Origin: Haemophilus haemolyticus
GTDB lineage: Bacteria; Pseudomonadota; Gammaproteobacteria; Enterobacterales; Pasteurellaceae
Direction of reading: 5' to 3'
Length of the DNA: 64,000 nt
NCBI RefSeq assembly: GCF_001679045.1
Contig: NZ_LYCK01000013.1
Coordinates: forward strand, 62,001-126,000
Position 1 is the stretch's first letter; each line of letters opens with the position of its first letter. The position numbers and the translations under genes were made by a program. Shown here in pieces: positions 31,295 to 43,030 of this stretch. The notes under the pieces are model-generated. The model saw nothing but the letters and a program-made list of their open reading frames with translations. It made no database searches and had not been told where the DNA came from.

Positions 31295-32116
31295 ATGGCT
31301 ATCGTTAAATGTAAGCCGACCTCCGCTGGTCGTCGTCACGTTGTTAAAATCGTGAACCCTGAATTACACAAGGGTAAACCTTACGCACCTCTTCTAGATA
31401 CTAAATCTAAAACTGGTGGTCGTAACAACTATGGTCGTATTACTACTCGTCACATTGGTGGCGGTCACAAACAACACTACCGTTTAATCGATTTCAAACG
31501 TAACAAGTTAGACATCCCAGCGGTTGTTGAGCGTTTAGAATATGATCCAAACCGTTCTGCTAACATTGCTTTAGTGCTTTATAAAGATGGTGAACGCCGT
31601 TATATCTTAGCACCTAAAGGTCTGTCAGTAGGCGATCAAATCCAAGCTGGCGTAAACTCACCAATTAAAGTGGGTAACTCATTACCAATGCGTAATATCC
31701 CAGTTGGTTCAACAGTACATAACGTTGAATTAAAACCAGGTAAAGGCGGTCAAATCGCTCGTTCTGCTGGTGCTTATGTACAAATCATCGCACGTGAAGG
31801 CAACTATGTAACTTTACGTTTGCGTTCAGGAGAAATGCGTAAAGTATTAGCTGAATGTGTTGCTACAATCGGTGAAGTTGGTAACTCAGAACATATGCTT
31901 CGCGTATTGGGTAAAGCTGGTGCTAACCGCTGGAGAGGTATTCGCCCTACAGTTCGTGGTACTGCAATGAACCCAGTAGATCACCCACACGGTGGTGGTG
32001 AAGGTCGTAACTTTGGTAAACACCCAGTAACTCCTTGGGGCGTTCAAACCAAAGGTAAGAAAACTCGTCACAACAAACGTACTGATAAATATATCGTACG
32101 TCGTCGTGGCAAATAA
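31295..32116 (+). CDS. rplB: 50S ribosomal protein L2
   Basis: 273 residues. The C-terminal motif [20 protein letters not shown], with the conserved histidine needed for peptidyl transferase activity, is intact. The [19 protein letters not shown] block near residue 38 is typical. There is a 17-base gap after rplW and a GGAGGGAA ribosome binding site. Confidence 0.98.
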   Translation: MAIVKCKPTSAGRRHVVKIVNPELHKGKPYAPLLDTKSKTGGRNNYGRITTRHIGGGHKQHYRLIDFKRNKLDIPAVVERLEYDPNRSANIALVLYKDGERRYILAPKGLSVGDQIQAGVNSPIKVGNSLPMRNIPVGSTVHNVELKPGKGGQIARSAGAYVQIIAREGNYVTLRLRSGEMRKVLAECVATIGEVGNSEHMLRVLGKAGANRWRGIRPTVRGTAMNPVDHPHGGGEGRNFGKHPVTPWGVQTKGKKTRHNKRTDKYIVRRRGK

Positions 32117-32129
32117 TAGATTAAATTAA

Positions 32130-32417
<288 letters not shown>

Positions 32418-32428
32418 GAGGTAAATAG

Positions 32429-32761
<333 letters not shown>

Positions 32762-32778
32762 TAAGTAGAGGAATAGCA

Positions 32779-33486
32779 ATGGGTCAAAAAGTACATCCAC
32801 ATGGTATTCGCCTAGGTATTGTTAAACCTTGGAGCTCTACTTGGTTCGCGAATACACAAGACTTCGCTGACAATCTTGAAGGCGATTTCAAAGTACGCAA
32901 ATTCTTAAATAAAGAATTAGCAAATGCTTCAGTTTCACGTATTACTATTGAGCGTCCAGCTAAAAGTATTCGTGTAACTATTCACACAGCTCGTCCTGGT
33001 ATCGTAATCGGTAAAAAAGGCGAAGATGTTGAAAAATTACGTAACGCAGTGTCTAAAATCGCTGGCGTTCCTGCTCAAATCAACATTGCTGAAGTGAAAA
33101 AACCTGAATTAGATGCGAAATTAGTTGCAGATAGCATCGCTTCTCAATTAGAACGTCGTGTAATGTTCCGTCGTGCAATGAAACGTGCGGTACAAAGCGC
33201 TATGCGTTTAGGTGCTAAAGGTATCAAAGTTGAGGTTAGCGGTCGTTTAGGTGGTGCAGAAATCGCACGTTCAGAATGGTATCGTGAAGGTCGCGTACCT
33301 CTACATACTCTTCGTGCGGACATCGATTATAACACTGCAGAAGCTCACACAACTTACGGCGTAATCGGCGTTAAAGTGTGGATCTTCAAAGGTGAAATTC
33401 TTGGTGGAATGGCTGCCGTTGCGCAATCAGAACAACAACCTGCCGACAAGCCTAAAAAGGCTCCTCGCGGTAAAGGTCGTAAGTAA
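32779..33486 (+). CDS. rpsC: 30S ribosomal protein S3
   Basis: 235 residues. The N-terminus [18 protein letters not shown], the KH-domain GxxG motif in [12 protein letters not shown], and the basic C-terminal tail are as expected. S3 forms part of the mRNA entry helicase. It ends 13 bases before rplP. Confidence 0.98.
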
Positions 33487-33499
33487 GGAGAAACGCTAA

Positions 33500-33910
33500 A
33501 TGTTGCAACCAAAACGTACAAAATTCCGTAAAGTTCACAAAGGCCGCAACCGTGGTATCGCGGGCGGTACTGAAGTTAGTTTCGGTACTTACGGTTTAAA
33601 AGCAGTTGGTCGTTGTCGTTTAACCGCTCGTCAAATCGAAGCAGCACGTCGTGCAATGTCACGTGCAGTAAAACGTCAAGGTAAAATCTGGATTCGTGTA
33701 TTCCCAGATAAACCAATTACTGAAAAACCATTAGAAGTCCGTATGGGTAAAGGTAAAGGTAACGTTGAGTACTGGGTAGCCTTAATCCAACCGGGTAAAG
33801 TGCTTTATGAAATGGATGGTGTGTCTGAAGAAGTAGCAAGAAATGCATTTGCATTAGCAGCTGCTAAATTGCCAGTTAAGACCACTTTCGTAACTAAGAC
33901 GGTGATGTAA
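33500..33910 (+). CDS. rplP: 50S ribosomal protein L16
   Basis: 136 residues starting [19 protein letters not shown]. The conserved arginine block near residue 81 ([15 protein letters not shown]) includes the site hydroxylated by YcfD in E. coli. Its TAA shares a base with the rpmC ATG (TAATG), so the genes are coupled. Confidence 0.98.
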   Translation: MLQPKRTKFRKVHKGRNRGIAGGTEVSFGTYGLKAVGRCRLTARQIEAARRAMSRAVKRQGKIWIRVFPDKPITEKPLEVRMGKGKGNVEYWVALIQPGKVLYEMDGVSEEVARNAFALAAAKLPVKTTFVTKTVM

Positions 33911-34101
33911 TGAAAGCTCAAGATTTACGTACAAAAAGTGTTGAAGAGCTGAATGCTGAATTAGTAAACCTTTTAGGTGAACAATTCAAGTTGCGTATGC
34001 AGACAGCCACCGGTCAGCTTCAACAAACCCATCAGGCTAAACAAGTGCGTCGTGATATTGCACGTGTAAAAACTGTATTAACCGAAAAGGCGGGTGAGTA
34101 A
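33910..34101 (+). CDS. rpmC: 50S ribosomal protein L29
   Basis: 63 residues, [18 protein letters not shown], a two-helix protein beside L23 at the tunnel exit. It overlaps both neighbours by one base (TAATG junctions). Confidence 0.98.
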
Positions 34102-34358
34102 TGACTGATAAAATTCGTAGCGTACAAGGTAAAGTTGTTAGCGACAAAATGGAAAAATCTTTTGTTGTTGCTATTGAACGTAAGGTAAAACACCCTTTAT
34201 ATGGTAAATTTATCCGTCGTACAACTAAATTACACGTACACGATGAGAACAATGAAGCCAAAGTTGGTGATACCGTAGAGATTCGCGAATGTCGCCCTCT
34301 ATCAAAAACCAAATCTTGGACTTTAGTTCGTGTTGTTGAGAAAGCAGTTATTGCTTAA
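34101..34358 (+). CDS. rpsQ: 30S ribosomal protein S17
   Basis: 85 residues with the OB-fold blocks [20 protein letters not shown] and [18 protein letters not shown]. It is the last gene of the S10 operon, followed 24 bases later by a strong terminator. In most relatives rplN of the spc operon follows closely; here about 2.9 kb of other DNA intervenes. Confidence 0.98.
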
Positions 34359-34382
34359 TTAATAACAAAGAGTAATAAAATA

Positions 34383-34461
34383 AAAGCCAATAGTGTAAAT
34401 CTATTGGCTTTTTTGTTTTTAAAGTGCGGTTAAAATTCAAGGAATTTTAACCGCACTTTTT
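34383..34461 (+). terminator. S10 operon terminator followed by inverted uptake-signal hairpin
   Basis: AAAGCCAATAG/CTATTGGCTTT with a T6 tract (34383-34415), then AAAGTGCGGTTAAAATTC paired with GAATTTTAACCGCACTTT plus Ts (34421-34461). These are two stacked terminators. The first hairpin and the adjacent uptake signal are repeated, in diverged form, at 37105-37153. Confidence 0.9.
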
Positions 34462-34482
34462 CTTTTAGTAAGTCAATTTCGC

Positions 34483-34541
34483 AAAGAAGTATACTTCTTT
34501 TAGGTATTATTGACATAACACCTAAACAAACATTGTATAAA
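34483..34541 (+). promoter_or_regulatory. Promoter of the accessory operon with overlapping palindromes
   Basis: A consensus -35 TTGACA at 34510-34515 is followed by TGTATA/TATAAA near 34534-34541 (spacing 18-20). An 18-base perfect palindrome AAAGAAGTATACTTCTTT (34483-34500) lies directly upstream. A second, nearly perfect inverted repeat covers 34501-34524 (arms TAGGT..TTAT and ATAA..ACCTA) and includes the -35 itself. Operator function is inferred from position. Confidence 0.6.
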
Positions 34542-34564
34542 AATTAATTAATTGAGGCATATCA

Positions 34565-35656
34565 ATGAAGAAAAGTTTCTTTGTTTTACCTATATTTCTA
34601 TCTTGTGTATCAACTGTATTAGCTGAATCAGAGCTTGTGCATTTAGATCTTGAGCCCACAGAAGGTCAAACTGCTTCCTATCTTACAGTGAGAGCATTAT
34701 CTGATAGTTTAAGAGTTAGTGATCTGACAGTAAATGGTGGAAATTGTGAATTGAAATCAGAAGCTCTTCAAACGGCTGGTAACAGTTTTTCTAATATACT
34801 TCGAGCTTACAGTATGGGGCAAACAAAGGATGCTGCGTTTAAAAAAGATAAAGAGATTATTTTTATTGTTGCTTGTCAAGTGAGTGATATTGATAAGGTC
34901 ATTGTGAAAACGAATAAGGGTATTCAAACAGCTCAATATTCTGAGAGTGCTAAACCACTTATTTCTATTAAACCTCCTAAAAAGGATAATATATTTGAAG
35001 CTAAATTTGAGACTAAACCATTAAATGAGCTTTATCAGGTGTCTATTTATACTTGCTATCAAGATAAAGATGAAGTAGGTGAAGTTGCAGAATATTGTAC
35101 TCCTTTATTAGCGAATGAACGTAAAGATTTTGATTTACCGCTTAGCCTTTTTATGCCTCAGTCAAGCTTTCCTATCAAAGCTCGAGAATATGCAAAAAGG
35201 GCGAGATATATTGAATTTCTTGAAACTTTCCCAGAAGAAGTACCTGAATTTCAGAACAAAACTAGAGGTAGTACAGCTACTCTAAGTGTACCTAGAGTTA
35301 ATGATTATTATTTAAATGATAGCTTATTGTTGAGTGCTGTCTCAGATTATGAAAAGAATCTGATTGATTTGATAAAAACAAGGATTAATAAGGCAGATCT
35401 TGAGAACCAGTCTATAGTTCTTCAAGAAGACCTTAAAAGAACTAAAAAAGAGTTAGCCGAACAGTCAAGAAGAGATTTACGCGATAAAATATATGAGTTA
35501 GAACAAAGATTATCTTGGAGATTATCTTCTTTAGAGGGTAATGTGAAGGATTTATCTAGTAAAGAAAAGTTATTAGAACTCTCTAAAGAAAAAGTTAAAG
35601 AAGCAAAAGAGAAGGCAGCCCAAACTCGGCTTCAATATCAAAATAATCAGCAGTAA
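34565..35656 (+). CDS. Exported coiled-coil protein of unknown function (accessory gene A)
   Basis: 363 residues. A signal peptide (MKKSFFVLPI start, cut after VLA near residue 20) should export it. The mature N-terminal part has four cysteines (61, 104, 164, 178) that could form two disulfides. The segment around VNGGNC (57-61) and ACQV resembles small periplasmic domains with an NRGNC-like motif, but I cannot name a family. From about residue 262 to the end it is one long, highly charged helix with heptad pattern, a likely coiled coil. The gene is AT-rich, has many AGA/ATA codons unlike the flanking ribosomal genes, and contains no uptake signal. Gene B follows 70 bases later. Confidence 0.75.
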   Translation: MKKSFFVLPIFLSCVSTVLAESELVHLDLEPTEGQTASYLTVRALSDSLRVSDLTVNGGNCELKSEALQTAGNSFSNILRAYSMGQTKDAAFKKDKEIIFIVACQVSDIDKVIVKTNKGIQTAQYSESAKPLISIKPPKKDNIFEAKFETKPLNELYQVSIYTCYQDKDEVGEVAEYCTPLLANERKDFDLPLSLFMPQSSFPIKAREYAKRARYIEFLETFPEEVPEFQNKTRGSTATLSVPRVNDYYLNDSLLLSAVSDYEKNLIDLIKTRINKADLENQSIVLQEDLKRTKKELAEQSRRDLRDKIYELEQRLSWRLSSLEGNVKDLSSKEKLLELSKEKVKEAKEKAAQTRLQYQNNQQ

Positions 35657-35726
35657 TAGGGAACTAAGTAGGATTTATTATGCTTAGTTTATAAAATTAA
35701 AACTGGATAATTTTAGAAAATTTAAT

Positions 35727-36290
35727 ATGGAAGAAAATTTTAATCAATTATTAACAACGCTAAGTGATTCAGCTGTTGGGCAGTGGTGGACAGAATACGG
35801 ACTTTGGGTTGCTTTACTCGCTCCCCTTGCGTATGTCATTATTTGCTGTATTGTAAGTAATTCATCGGAAAAAAGAGTGTACTTTTATAGTTATCTAGAT
35901 GTATTTCTCTTATTTATTCCTGTAATTACATTTTTTATTTTACCTTTTTTAGTAGATTTAAAAAAAGATCAGGAGCATTTTGATAACATTTTTAATTGGT
36001 CATTGAGTATCGTAACGACGCTAACCTTGATATTTTCGTGGATTTTCTCTTGGCGAGCTAATCAAGGAAATTTCTTGATGACACTATTCATGTTTATTGG
36101 AAAATGGATGTATTTATTTGTGTTTTGGATCATTTTACTTGCCAGCATTGCTTTAGGTTTTCTGTTGTATCGTTTTGCTGATGAGAATATGAAGAGAAAA
36201 AATACCAAAAAAGAGAATCATTTGAAAAGAAAAAAATTAAGATTGGTACAACAACTGCAGCCGGTGGAGGATTTGCTGTATGCGGTTTAA
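35727..36290 (+). CDS. Four-helix membrane protein of unknown function (accessory gene B), possible -1 frameshift extension
   Basis: 187 residues in the uninterrupted frame. Predicted membrane segments are at about 24-44, 57-76, 91-108 and 128-149, followed by a lysine-rich cytoplasmic tail. At codons 168-170 the gene has seven consecutive A residues (36230-36236) in the phase A-AAA-AAA. A -1 shift there continues through 48 further codons to TAA at 36380-36382, adding a glycine-rich hydrophobic stretch (GTTTAAGGGFAVCGLM) and an acidic end; the full product would be 218 residues. That stop lies 11 bases before gene C, a more natural operon spacing. It could be programmed frameshifting, a homopolymer mutation or a sequencing error. 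No family recognised. Confidence 0.65.
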   Translation: MEENFNQLLTTLSDSAVGQWWTEYGLWVALLAPLAYVIICCIVSNSSEKRVYFYSYLDVFLLFIPVITFFILPFLVDLKKDQEHFDNIFNWSLSIVTTLTLIFSWIFSWRANQGNFLMTLFMFIGKWMYLFVFWIILLASIALGFLLYRFADENMKRKNTKKENHLKRKKLRLVQQLQPVEDLLYAV

Positions 36291-36393
36291 TGAGCTGGGG
36301 ATGCAGAAACCATGATTTTTCTGTACCTTCTAAGATCAGTAAGCAAATAAATGCCATGTCTATAGAAGAAACAGAGGAATAAGGTGGTAATTT

Positions 36394-37077
36394 ATGAAAA
36401 GAAATATTTATGAAGTAATTTCAAAATTTAAGAATGATCAGCAAGATATCCAGCATCGCTATTATAGTTTTGATTTTTGTTATCTTCATTTTCGTTCTTC
36501 GAAAGAAAGTGGAAAAATTGATATTGAAAAAAGTTGTCAAGTATTATGGAGTTATTTGGCAAGCTGTGGGATGCTGAGAGGATCTAGTTTTTTATTATGG
36601 AAAAATCCAGCCTATTTAAAAGATCTTGTTGAATGGATTTATGAGCAACCTTTAAATACATGGAATATTGATGTTGATAACTATAAAGAAAATGGTCAAA
36701 CTGTCTTAGATTTATATAATAAGGCGAAAGAATATATTCTGAAAGGAAATAATCATCAAGCTGTTACTTTAGTTACAAAAGTTTTACTGGGGGTATTTGC
36801 TATTATTCCAGCATACGATCGTTTTTTTAGAGATTCATTTAGTGATATTGCAGGGAATGAATGCGGTTTTAGTATACCTAATAAAAAATCTTTGGAAATT
36901 ATTTATCAATTTTATGTAGAAAATAAAGAAGAAATTGAAAAATTAAGTAATCAAATTAAGGTGTTCGATTTTAATGGACAACCGACAAAATATCATTATT
37001 CAAAAGCAAAAATAATTGATATGTACGGCTTTCAGGTAGGATACATGAAATTAGAAAAGGATAATCAATTTCGATAA
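36394..37077 (+). CDS. Cytoplasmic protein of unknown function (accessory gene C)
   Basis: 227 residues, no signal peptide or membrane helix. Notable segments are SFDFCYLHF (about 25-33), YLASCGMLRGSSFLLWKN (about 54-71) and TKVLLGVFAIIPAYDRFF (about 127-144). These blocks look like a family of uncharacterised proteins that I associate with accessory regions, but I cannot give a domain name. A GGTGG ribosome binding site precedes the ATG. The gene has the same AT-rich codon use as A and B and ends 28 bases before a terminator, so A-B-C form one transcription unit. Confidence 0.7.
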   Translation: MKRNIYEVISKFKNDQQDIQHRYYSFDFCYLHFRSSKESGKIDIEKSCQVLWSYLASCGMLRGSSFLLWKNPAYLKDLVEWIYEQPLNTWNIDVDNYKENGQTVLDLYNKAKEYILKGNNHQAVTLVTKVLLGVFAIIPAYDRFFRDSFSDIAGNECGFSIPNKKSLEIIYQFYVENKEEIEKLSNQIKVFDFNGQPTKYHYSKAKIIDMYGFQVGYMKLEKDNQFR

Positions 37078-37104
37078 ATTTTAGTTTATATAATGAATAG
37101 AAAT

Positions 37105-37153
37105 AAAGCCAATAGAAGTCTCATTGGCTTTTTAATTTATCGAAAGTGCGGTA
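37105..37153 (+). terminator. Accessory operon terminator plus uptake signal (second copy of flanking module)
   Basis: AAAGCCAAT/ATTGGCTTT with T residues at 37105-37133, then GAAAGTGCGGTAAATTTTAA near 37143. The same two-part module follows rpsQ at 34383-34430. Confidence 0.85.
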
Positions 37154-37207
37154 AATTTTAACTGGATTATTTAGTAAATAGGTTAAGAAGAGAAAGGTAA
37201 ATTATCA

Positions 37208-37693
<486 letters not shown>

Positions 37694-37703
37694 GGGGAAT
37701 GTA

Positions 37704-38889
<1,186 letters not shown>

Positions 38890-38925
38890 TATACCACTTT
38901 ATTTTGGAATCGGAGAAAAAGTACA

Positions 38926-39318
38926 ATGAGTATGCAAGATCCAATCGCAGATATGCTGACCCGTATTCGTAACGGTCAAGCTGCGAACAAAGTTGCAATC
39001 AATATGCCTTCTTCCAAGCTAAAAGTGGCAATTGCCAACGTATTAGCTGCTGAAGGTTATATCGAAAGCGTAAAAGTTTTAGAAGGTGCTAAACCTGAAT
39101 TGGAAATTACTTTAAAATATTTCCAAGGCAAACCAGTTGTAGAAAGCATCCAACGTGTAAGTCGTCCTGGTCTTCGTATTTACAAACGTAAAGATGAATT
39201 ACCAAAAGTTATGGGCGGTTTAGGTGTTGCAGTTATTTCTACATCTAAAGGTGTTATGACTGACCGCGCTGCTCGTCAAGCAGGTTTAGGCGGTGAGATC
39301 ATCTGTTATGTAGCTTAA
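38926..39318 (+). CDS. rpsH: 30S ribosomal protein S8
   Basis: 130 residues, [20 protein letters not shown]. It is the primary 16S binder and, in E. coli, the repressor of the spc operon. It follows rpsN after 36 bases with a CGGAGAAAAA ribosome binding site. Confidence 0.98.
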   Translation: MSMQDPIADMLTRIRNGQAANKVAINMPSSKLKVAIANVLAAEGYIESVKVLEGAKPELEITLKYFQGKPVVESIQRVSRPGLRIYKRKDELPKVMGGLGVAVISTSKGVMTDRAARQAGLGGEIICYVA

Positions 39319-39333
39319 TAGAGAGGTAGGAAA

Positions 39334-39867
39334 ATGTCTCGTGTTGCAAAGGCACCTGTTAATATTCCTGCCGGCGTTGAAGTTAAACTCGACGGTCAGC
39401 TATTAACAGTAAAAGGTAAAAATGGCGAGTTATCTCGCAAAATTCATGAATCAGTTGAAGTAAAACAAGATAACGGACAATTTACGTTCACTCCACGTGA
39501 AGGTTTTGTTGAAGCAAATGCTCAATCGGGTACTGCACGTGCATTAGTTAATGCAATGGTTATCGGTGTTACTGAAGGTTTCACTAAAAAATTAGTATTG
39601 GTGGGTGTAGGTTACAGAGCTCAACTTAAAGGTAATGCAATTGCATTAAGTTTAGGCTATTCTCACCCAGTAGAGCACACTTTGCCGGCAGGTATTACTG
39701 CAGAATGTCCATCTCAAACCGAAATCGTGTTGAAAGGTGCAGACAAACAGTTGATCGGTCAAGTTGCAGCAGATATTCGTGCTTATCGCCGTCCTGAGCC
39801 TTATAAAGGTAAAGGGGTACGTTACGCTGATGAAGTGGTACGTATCAAAGAGGCTAAGAAGAAATAA
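39334..39867 (+). CDS. rplF: 50S ribosomal protein L6
   Basis: 177 residues, starting [17 protein letters not shown] and ending with the conserved [21 protein letters not shown] block. It lies near the sarcin-ricin loop and factor-binding site. Confidence 0.98.
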   Translation: MSRVAKAPVNIPAGVEVKLDGQLLTVKGKNGELSRKIHESVEVKQDNGQFTFTPREGFVEANAQSGTARALVNAMVIGVTEGFTKKLVLVGVGYRAQLKGNAIALSLGYSHPVEHTLPAGITAECPSQTEIVLKGADKQLIGQVAADIRAYRRPEPYKGKGVRYADEVVRIKEAKKK

Positions 39868-39880
39868 TTAAGGTAACACT

Positions 39881-40234
39881 ATGGATAAGAAATCAGCTCG
39901 TATCCGTCGTGCAGCTCGTGCACGTCATATGATGAGAGAGCAAGGTGTAACTCGTTTAGTTATTCACCGCACTCCACGTCATATTTATGCACAAGTTATT
40001 GCACCAAACGGTTCAGAAGTGCTTGCCGCTGCTTCAACTGTTGAGAAAGCAATTCGTGAGCAAGTAAAATACACCGGTAATAAAGATGCTGCTGCTGCAG
40101 TAGGTAAAGCTGTTGCAGAACGCGCATTAGCAAAAGGCGTTCAAGCTGTTGCTTTTGATCGTTCCGGTTTTAAATATCATGGTCGTGTCCAAACTTTAGC
40201 GGACGCTGCACGTGAAGCTGGTCTACAGTTCTAA
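39881..40234 (+). CDS. rplR: 50S ribosomal protein L18
   Basis: 117 residues, [18 protein letters not shown]; it binds 5S rRNA with L5 in the central protuberance. The end [20 protein letters not shown] is diagnostic. Confidence 0.98.
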   Translation: MDKKSARIRRAARARHMMREQGVTRLVIHRTPRHIYAQVIAPNGSEVLAAASTVEKAIREQVKYTGNKDAAAAVGKAVAERALAKGVQAVAFDRSGFKYHGRVQTLADAAREAGLQF

Positions 40235-40242
40235 TGAGGTAA

Positions 40243-40749
<507 letters not shown>

Positions 40750-40755
40750 TGAATA

Positions 40756-40935
40756 ATGGCTAAAACTATTAAAGTAACACAAGTTCGTAGCTCAATTGCT
40801 CGTTTACCGAAGCATAAAGCTACCTTGCGTGGTCTTGGTCTTCGCCATATGCACCACACTGTTGAGTTAATTGATACGCCTGCAGTACGTGGTATGATTA
40901 ACCAAGTTTCATACATGGTTAAAGTGGAGGAGTAA
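40756..40935 (+). CDS. rpmD: 50S ribosomal protein L30
   Basis: 59 residues from ATG 40756: [20 protein letters not shown], then [15 protein letters not shown], ending KVEE. It is a short gene easily missed. Three bases separate its stop from the rplO start. Confidence 0.97.
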
Positions 40936-40938
40936 GAG

Positions 40939-41373
40939 ATGCGTTTAAATACTCTATCTCCGGCTGAAGGTGCAAAGCATGGCGCTAAACGCCTCGGTCG
41001 TGGTATTGGTTCAGGTTTAGGCAAGACTGGTGGCCGTGGTCATAAAGGTCAAAAATCTCGTACTGGTGGCGGTGTTCGTCGCGGTTTCGAAGGTGGTCAA
41101 ATGCCGTTATACCGTCGTTTACCAAAATTTGGTTTTACTTCAATGAAGGCTGCAGTAACTGCAGAAGTTCGTTTGAATGAGTTAACCAAAGTTGAAGGTA
41201 ATGTAGTAACCTTAGAAACATTAAAAGCAGCAAATATCTTAACTAAAGATATCCAATTCGCTAAAGTAGTTTTAGCGGGTGAAGTGAAATCTGCGGTAAC
41301 AGTTCGTGGTTTGCGTGTAACTAAGGGTGCAAAAGCAGCAATTGAAGCTGCTGGCGGTTCAGTTGAGGAATAA
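40939..41373 (+). CDS. rplO: 50S ribosomal protein L15
   Basis: 144 residues, [20 protein letters not shown]; the glycine/arginine-rich N-terminal tail threads into 23S rRNA. It is seven bases from secY. Confidence 0.98.
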   Translation: MRLNTLSPAEGAKHGAKRLGRGIGSGLGKTGGRGHKGQKSRTGGGVRRGFEGGQMPLYRRLPKFGFTSMKAAVTAEVRLNELTKVEGNVVTLETLKAANILTKDIQFAKVVLAGEVKSAVTVRGLRVTKGAKAAIEAAGGSVEE

Positions 41374-41380
41374 TTAGCAA

Positions 41381-42706
41381 ATGGCTAAACAACCAGGTTA
41401 TCAAGCAAGAAGTACTAATAGCGGTAAAGGTGAATTAAAAAGCCGATTACTTTTCGTTTTAGGTGCGCTTATCGTTTACCGAATTGGTTCTTTCATTCCG
41501 GTTCCTGGTATTGATGCGGCTGTGCTAGCTCAATTAGTTGAACAACAAAAAGGCACCATCATTGACATGTTTAACATGTTCTCTGGTGGTGCATTAAGCC
41601 GTGCATCTATCTTAGCATTAGGTATTATGCCGTATATCTCGGCATCTATTGTAATTCAGTTGCTTGCAACGGTTTCTCCTGCTTTAGCAGAATTAAAGAA
41701 AGAAGGTGCTGCTGGTCAACGTAAAATTTCTAAGTATACTCGGTATGCGACAGTTGTTTTTGCAACCATTCAGGCAGTAGCTATTTCAACAGGTTTACCA
41801 AATATGTTACCTGGCTTAGTGCCAAATGTTGGATTTGGTTTTTACTTCACTTCAGTTGTTAGCTTAGTAACTGGAACTATGTTCCTCATGTGGTTAGGTG
41901 AACAAATTACTGAAAGAGGTATTGGTAACGGTATTTCAATTCTTGTTTTTGGCGGTATCGTAGCTGGTTTACCATCGGCTATACTTCAAACTATTGAGCA
42001 GGCTCGTCAAGGACAGATGCATCCATTAGTGCTTCTTCTTATCGCAGCTATTGTATTTGCAGTAACTTATTTCGTTGTTTTTGTTGAAAGAGGACAGCGT
42101 AGAATTCGCGTTGAATATGCAAAGCGTCAACAAGGTCGTCAAATTTTAGGTGGTCATTCGACACATTTACCATTGAAAGTAAACATGGCAAACGTAATGC
42201 CGGCAATTTTTGCCTCAAGTATTATTTTATTTCCTGCTACCTTAACTCAATGGTTTGGACAAAATGATAAGTTTGAGTGGTTAAATAACTTATCTATGCT
42301 GTTGAATCCGGGTCAACCTCTTTATTTGCTTGTTTATGCTGTAGCAATTATTTTCTTTAGCTTCTTTTACACTGCAATGCAGTATAATCCGCGAGATACA
42401 GCAGATAATCTAAAAAAATCTGGTGCATTTATTCCAGGAATTAGACCAGGGGAACAAACATCTCGTTATATTGATAAAGTTATGACTCGTCTTACACTGA
42501 TTGGCGGTCTTTATGTAACGTTTGTTTGTTTAGTTCCTTATATTATGACATCGGCTTGGGATGTTAAATTTTACTTCGGTGGAACATCTCTTTTAATTGT
42601 AGTCGTTGTAATTATGGATTTCATCGTGCAGGTTCAGAGTCACTTAATGTCGTCTCAATATGAATCTGCGTTGAAAAAAGCAAACCTTAAAGGTTTTGGA
42701 CAATAA
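41381..42706 (+). CDS. secY: Protein translocase subunit SecY
   Basis: 441 residues with ten membrane helices. The first signature [17 protein letters not shown] and the conserved [17 protein letters not shown] and cytoplasmic-loop [18 protein letters not shown] sequence ([14 protein letters not shown]) are present. It forms the Sec channel with SecE and SecG. It lies within the spc operon as in E. coli. Confidence 0.98.
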   Translation: MAKQPGYQARSTNSGKGELKSRLLFVLGALIVYRIGSFIPVPGIDAAVLAQLVEQQKGTIIDMFNMFSGGALSRASILALGIMPYISASIVIQLLATVSPALAELKKEGAAGQRKISKYTRYATVVFATIQAVAISTGLPNMLPGLVPNVGFGFYFTSVVSLVTGTMFLMWLGEQITERGIGNGISILVFGGIVAGLPSAILQTIEQARQGQMHPLVLLLIAAIVFAVTYFVVFVERGQRRIRVEYAKRQQGRQILGGHSTHLPLKVNMANVMPAIFASSIILFPATLTQWFGQNDKFEWLNNLSMLLNPGQPLYLLVYAVAIIFFSFFYTAMQYNPRDTADNLKKSGAFIPGIRPGEQTSRYIDKVMTRLTLIGGLYVTFVCLVPYIMTSAWDVKFYFGGTSLLIVVVVIMDFIVQVQSHLMSSQYESALKKANLKGFGQ

Positions 42707-42734
42707 TTGTTCATTTAGTAGAAAAGGATAAGCA

Positions 42735-42848
42735 ATGAAAGTTCGTGCTTCCGTAAAGAAAATGTGTCGTAACTGTAAAATTGTTAAACGTGAAGGTGTT
42801 GTACGTGTATTGTGCAGCGATCCTAAACATAAACAACGTCAAGGTTAA
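42735..42848 (+). CDS. rpmJ: 50S ribosomal protein L36
   Basis: 37 residues from ATG 42735: [20 protein letters not shown], ending HKQRQG. Zinc ligands C11, C14, C27 and H32 are present, so it is the C-plus (zinc-binding) form. It is the last gene of the spc operon, 28 bases after secY with an AAAAGGATAAGC ribosome binding site. The alpha operon promoter begins 14 bases later. Confidence 0.97.
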
Positions 42849-42861
42849 TTCATATTTTTTC

Positions 42862-42890
42862 TTGCAAAGAACCAGTTGAGCAGTTATACT
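42862..42890 (+). promoter_or_regulatory. alpha operon promoter
   Basis: TTGCAA (42862-42867) and TATACT (42885-42890) at exactly 17 bases. The -10 lies in the loop of GAGCAG/CTGCTC, a hairpin that may also weakly terminate spc transcripts. Confidence 0.72.
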
Positions 42891-42911
42891 GCTCAGCTCA
42901 TTTATGTCCTT

Positions 42912-43030
42912 GGTGTTCTGTTTGAGTATCCTGAAAACGGGCTTTTCAAGATCAGAATACCAAATTAGTTAAAATAATAGGAGTGCATAGTGGCCCGTAT
43001 TGCAGGCATTAACATTCCTGATCACAAACA
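42912..43030 (+). promoter_or_regulatory. alpha operon ribosome-binding-site pseudoknot (S4 target)
   Basis: GAGTATCCTGAAAACGGGCT, TTTTCAAGATCAGAATAC, then AATAGGAGTGCATAGTGGCC and the first rpsM codons follow the E. coli alpha leader almost base for base. The element folds into a nested pseudoknot that S4 stabilises to trap the 30S subunit. It extends into the rpsM coding region and uses the GTG start. Confidence 0.9.

Noticed and set aside
42849..42911. Possible tRNA in the rpmJ-rpsM gap.
   Set aside because: The hairpin GAGCAG/CTGCTC is a promoter-region stem; no cloverleaf or T-loop sequence is present.
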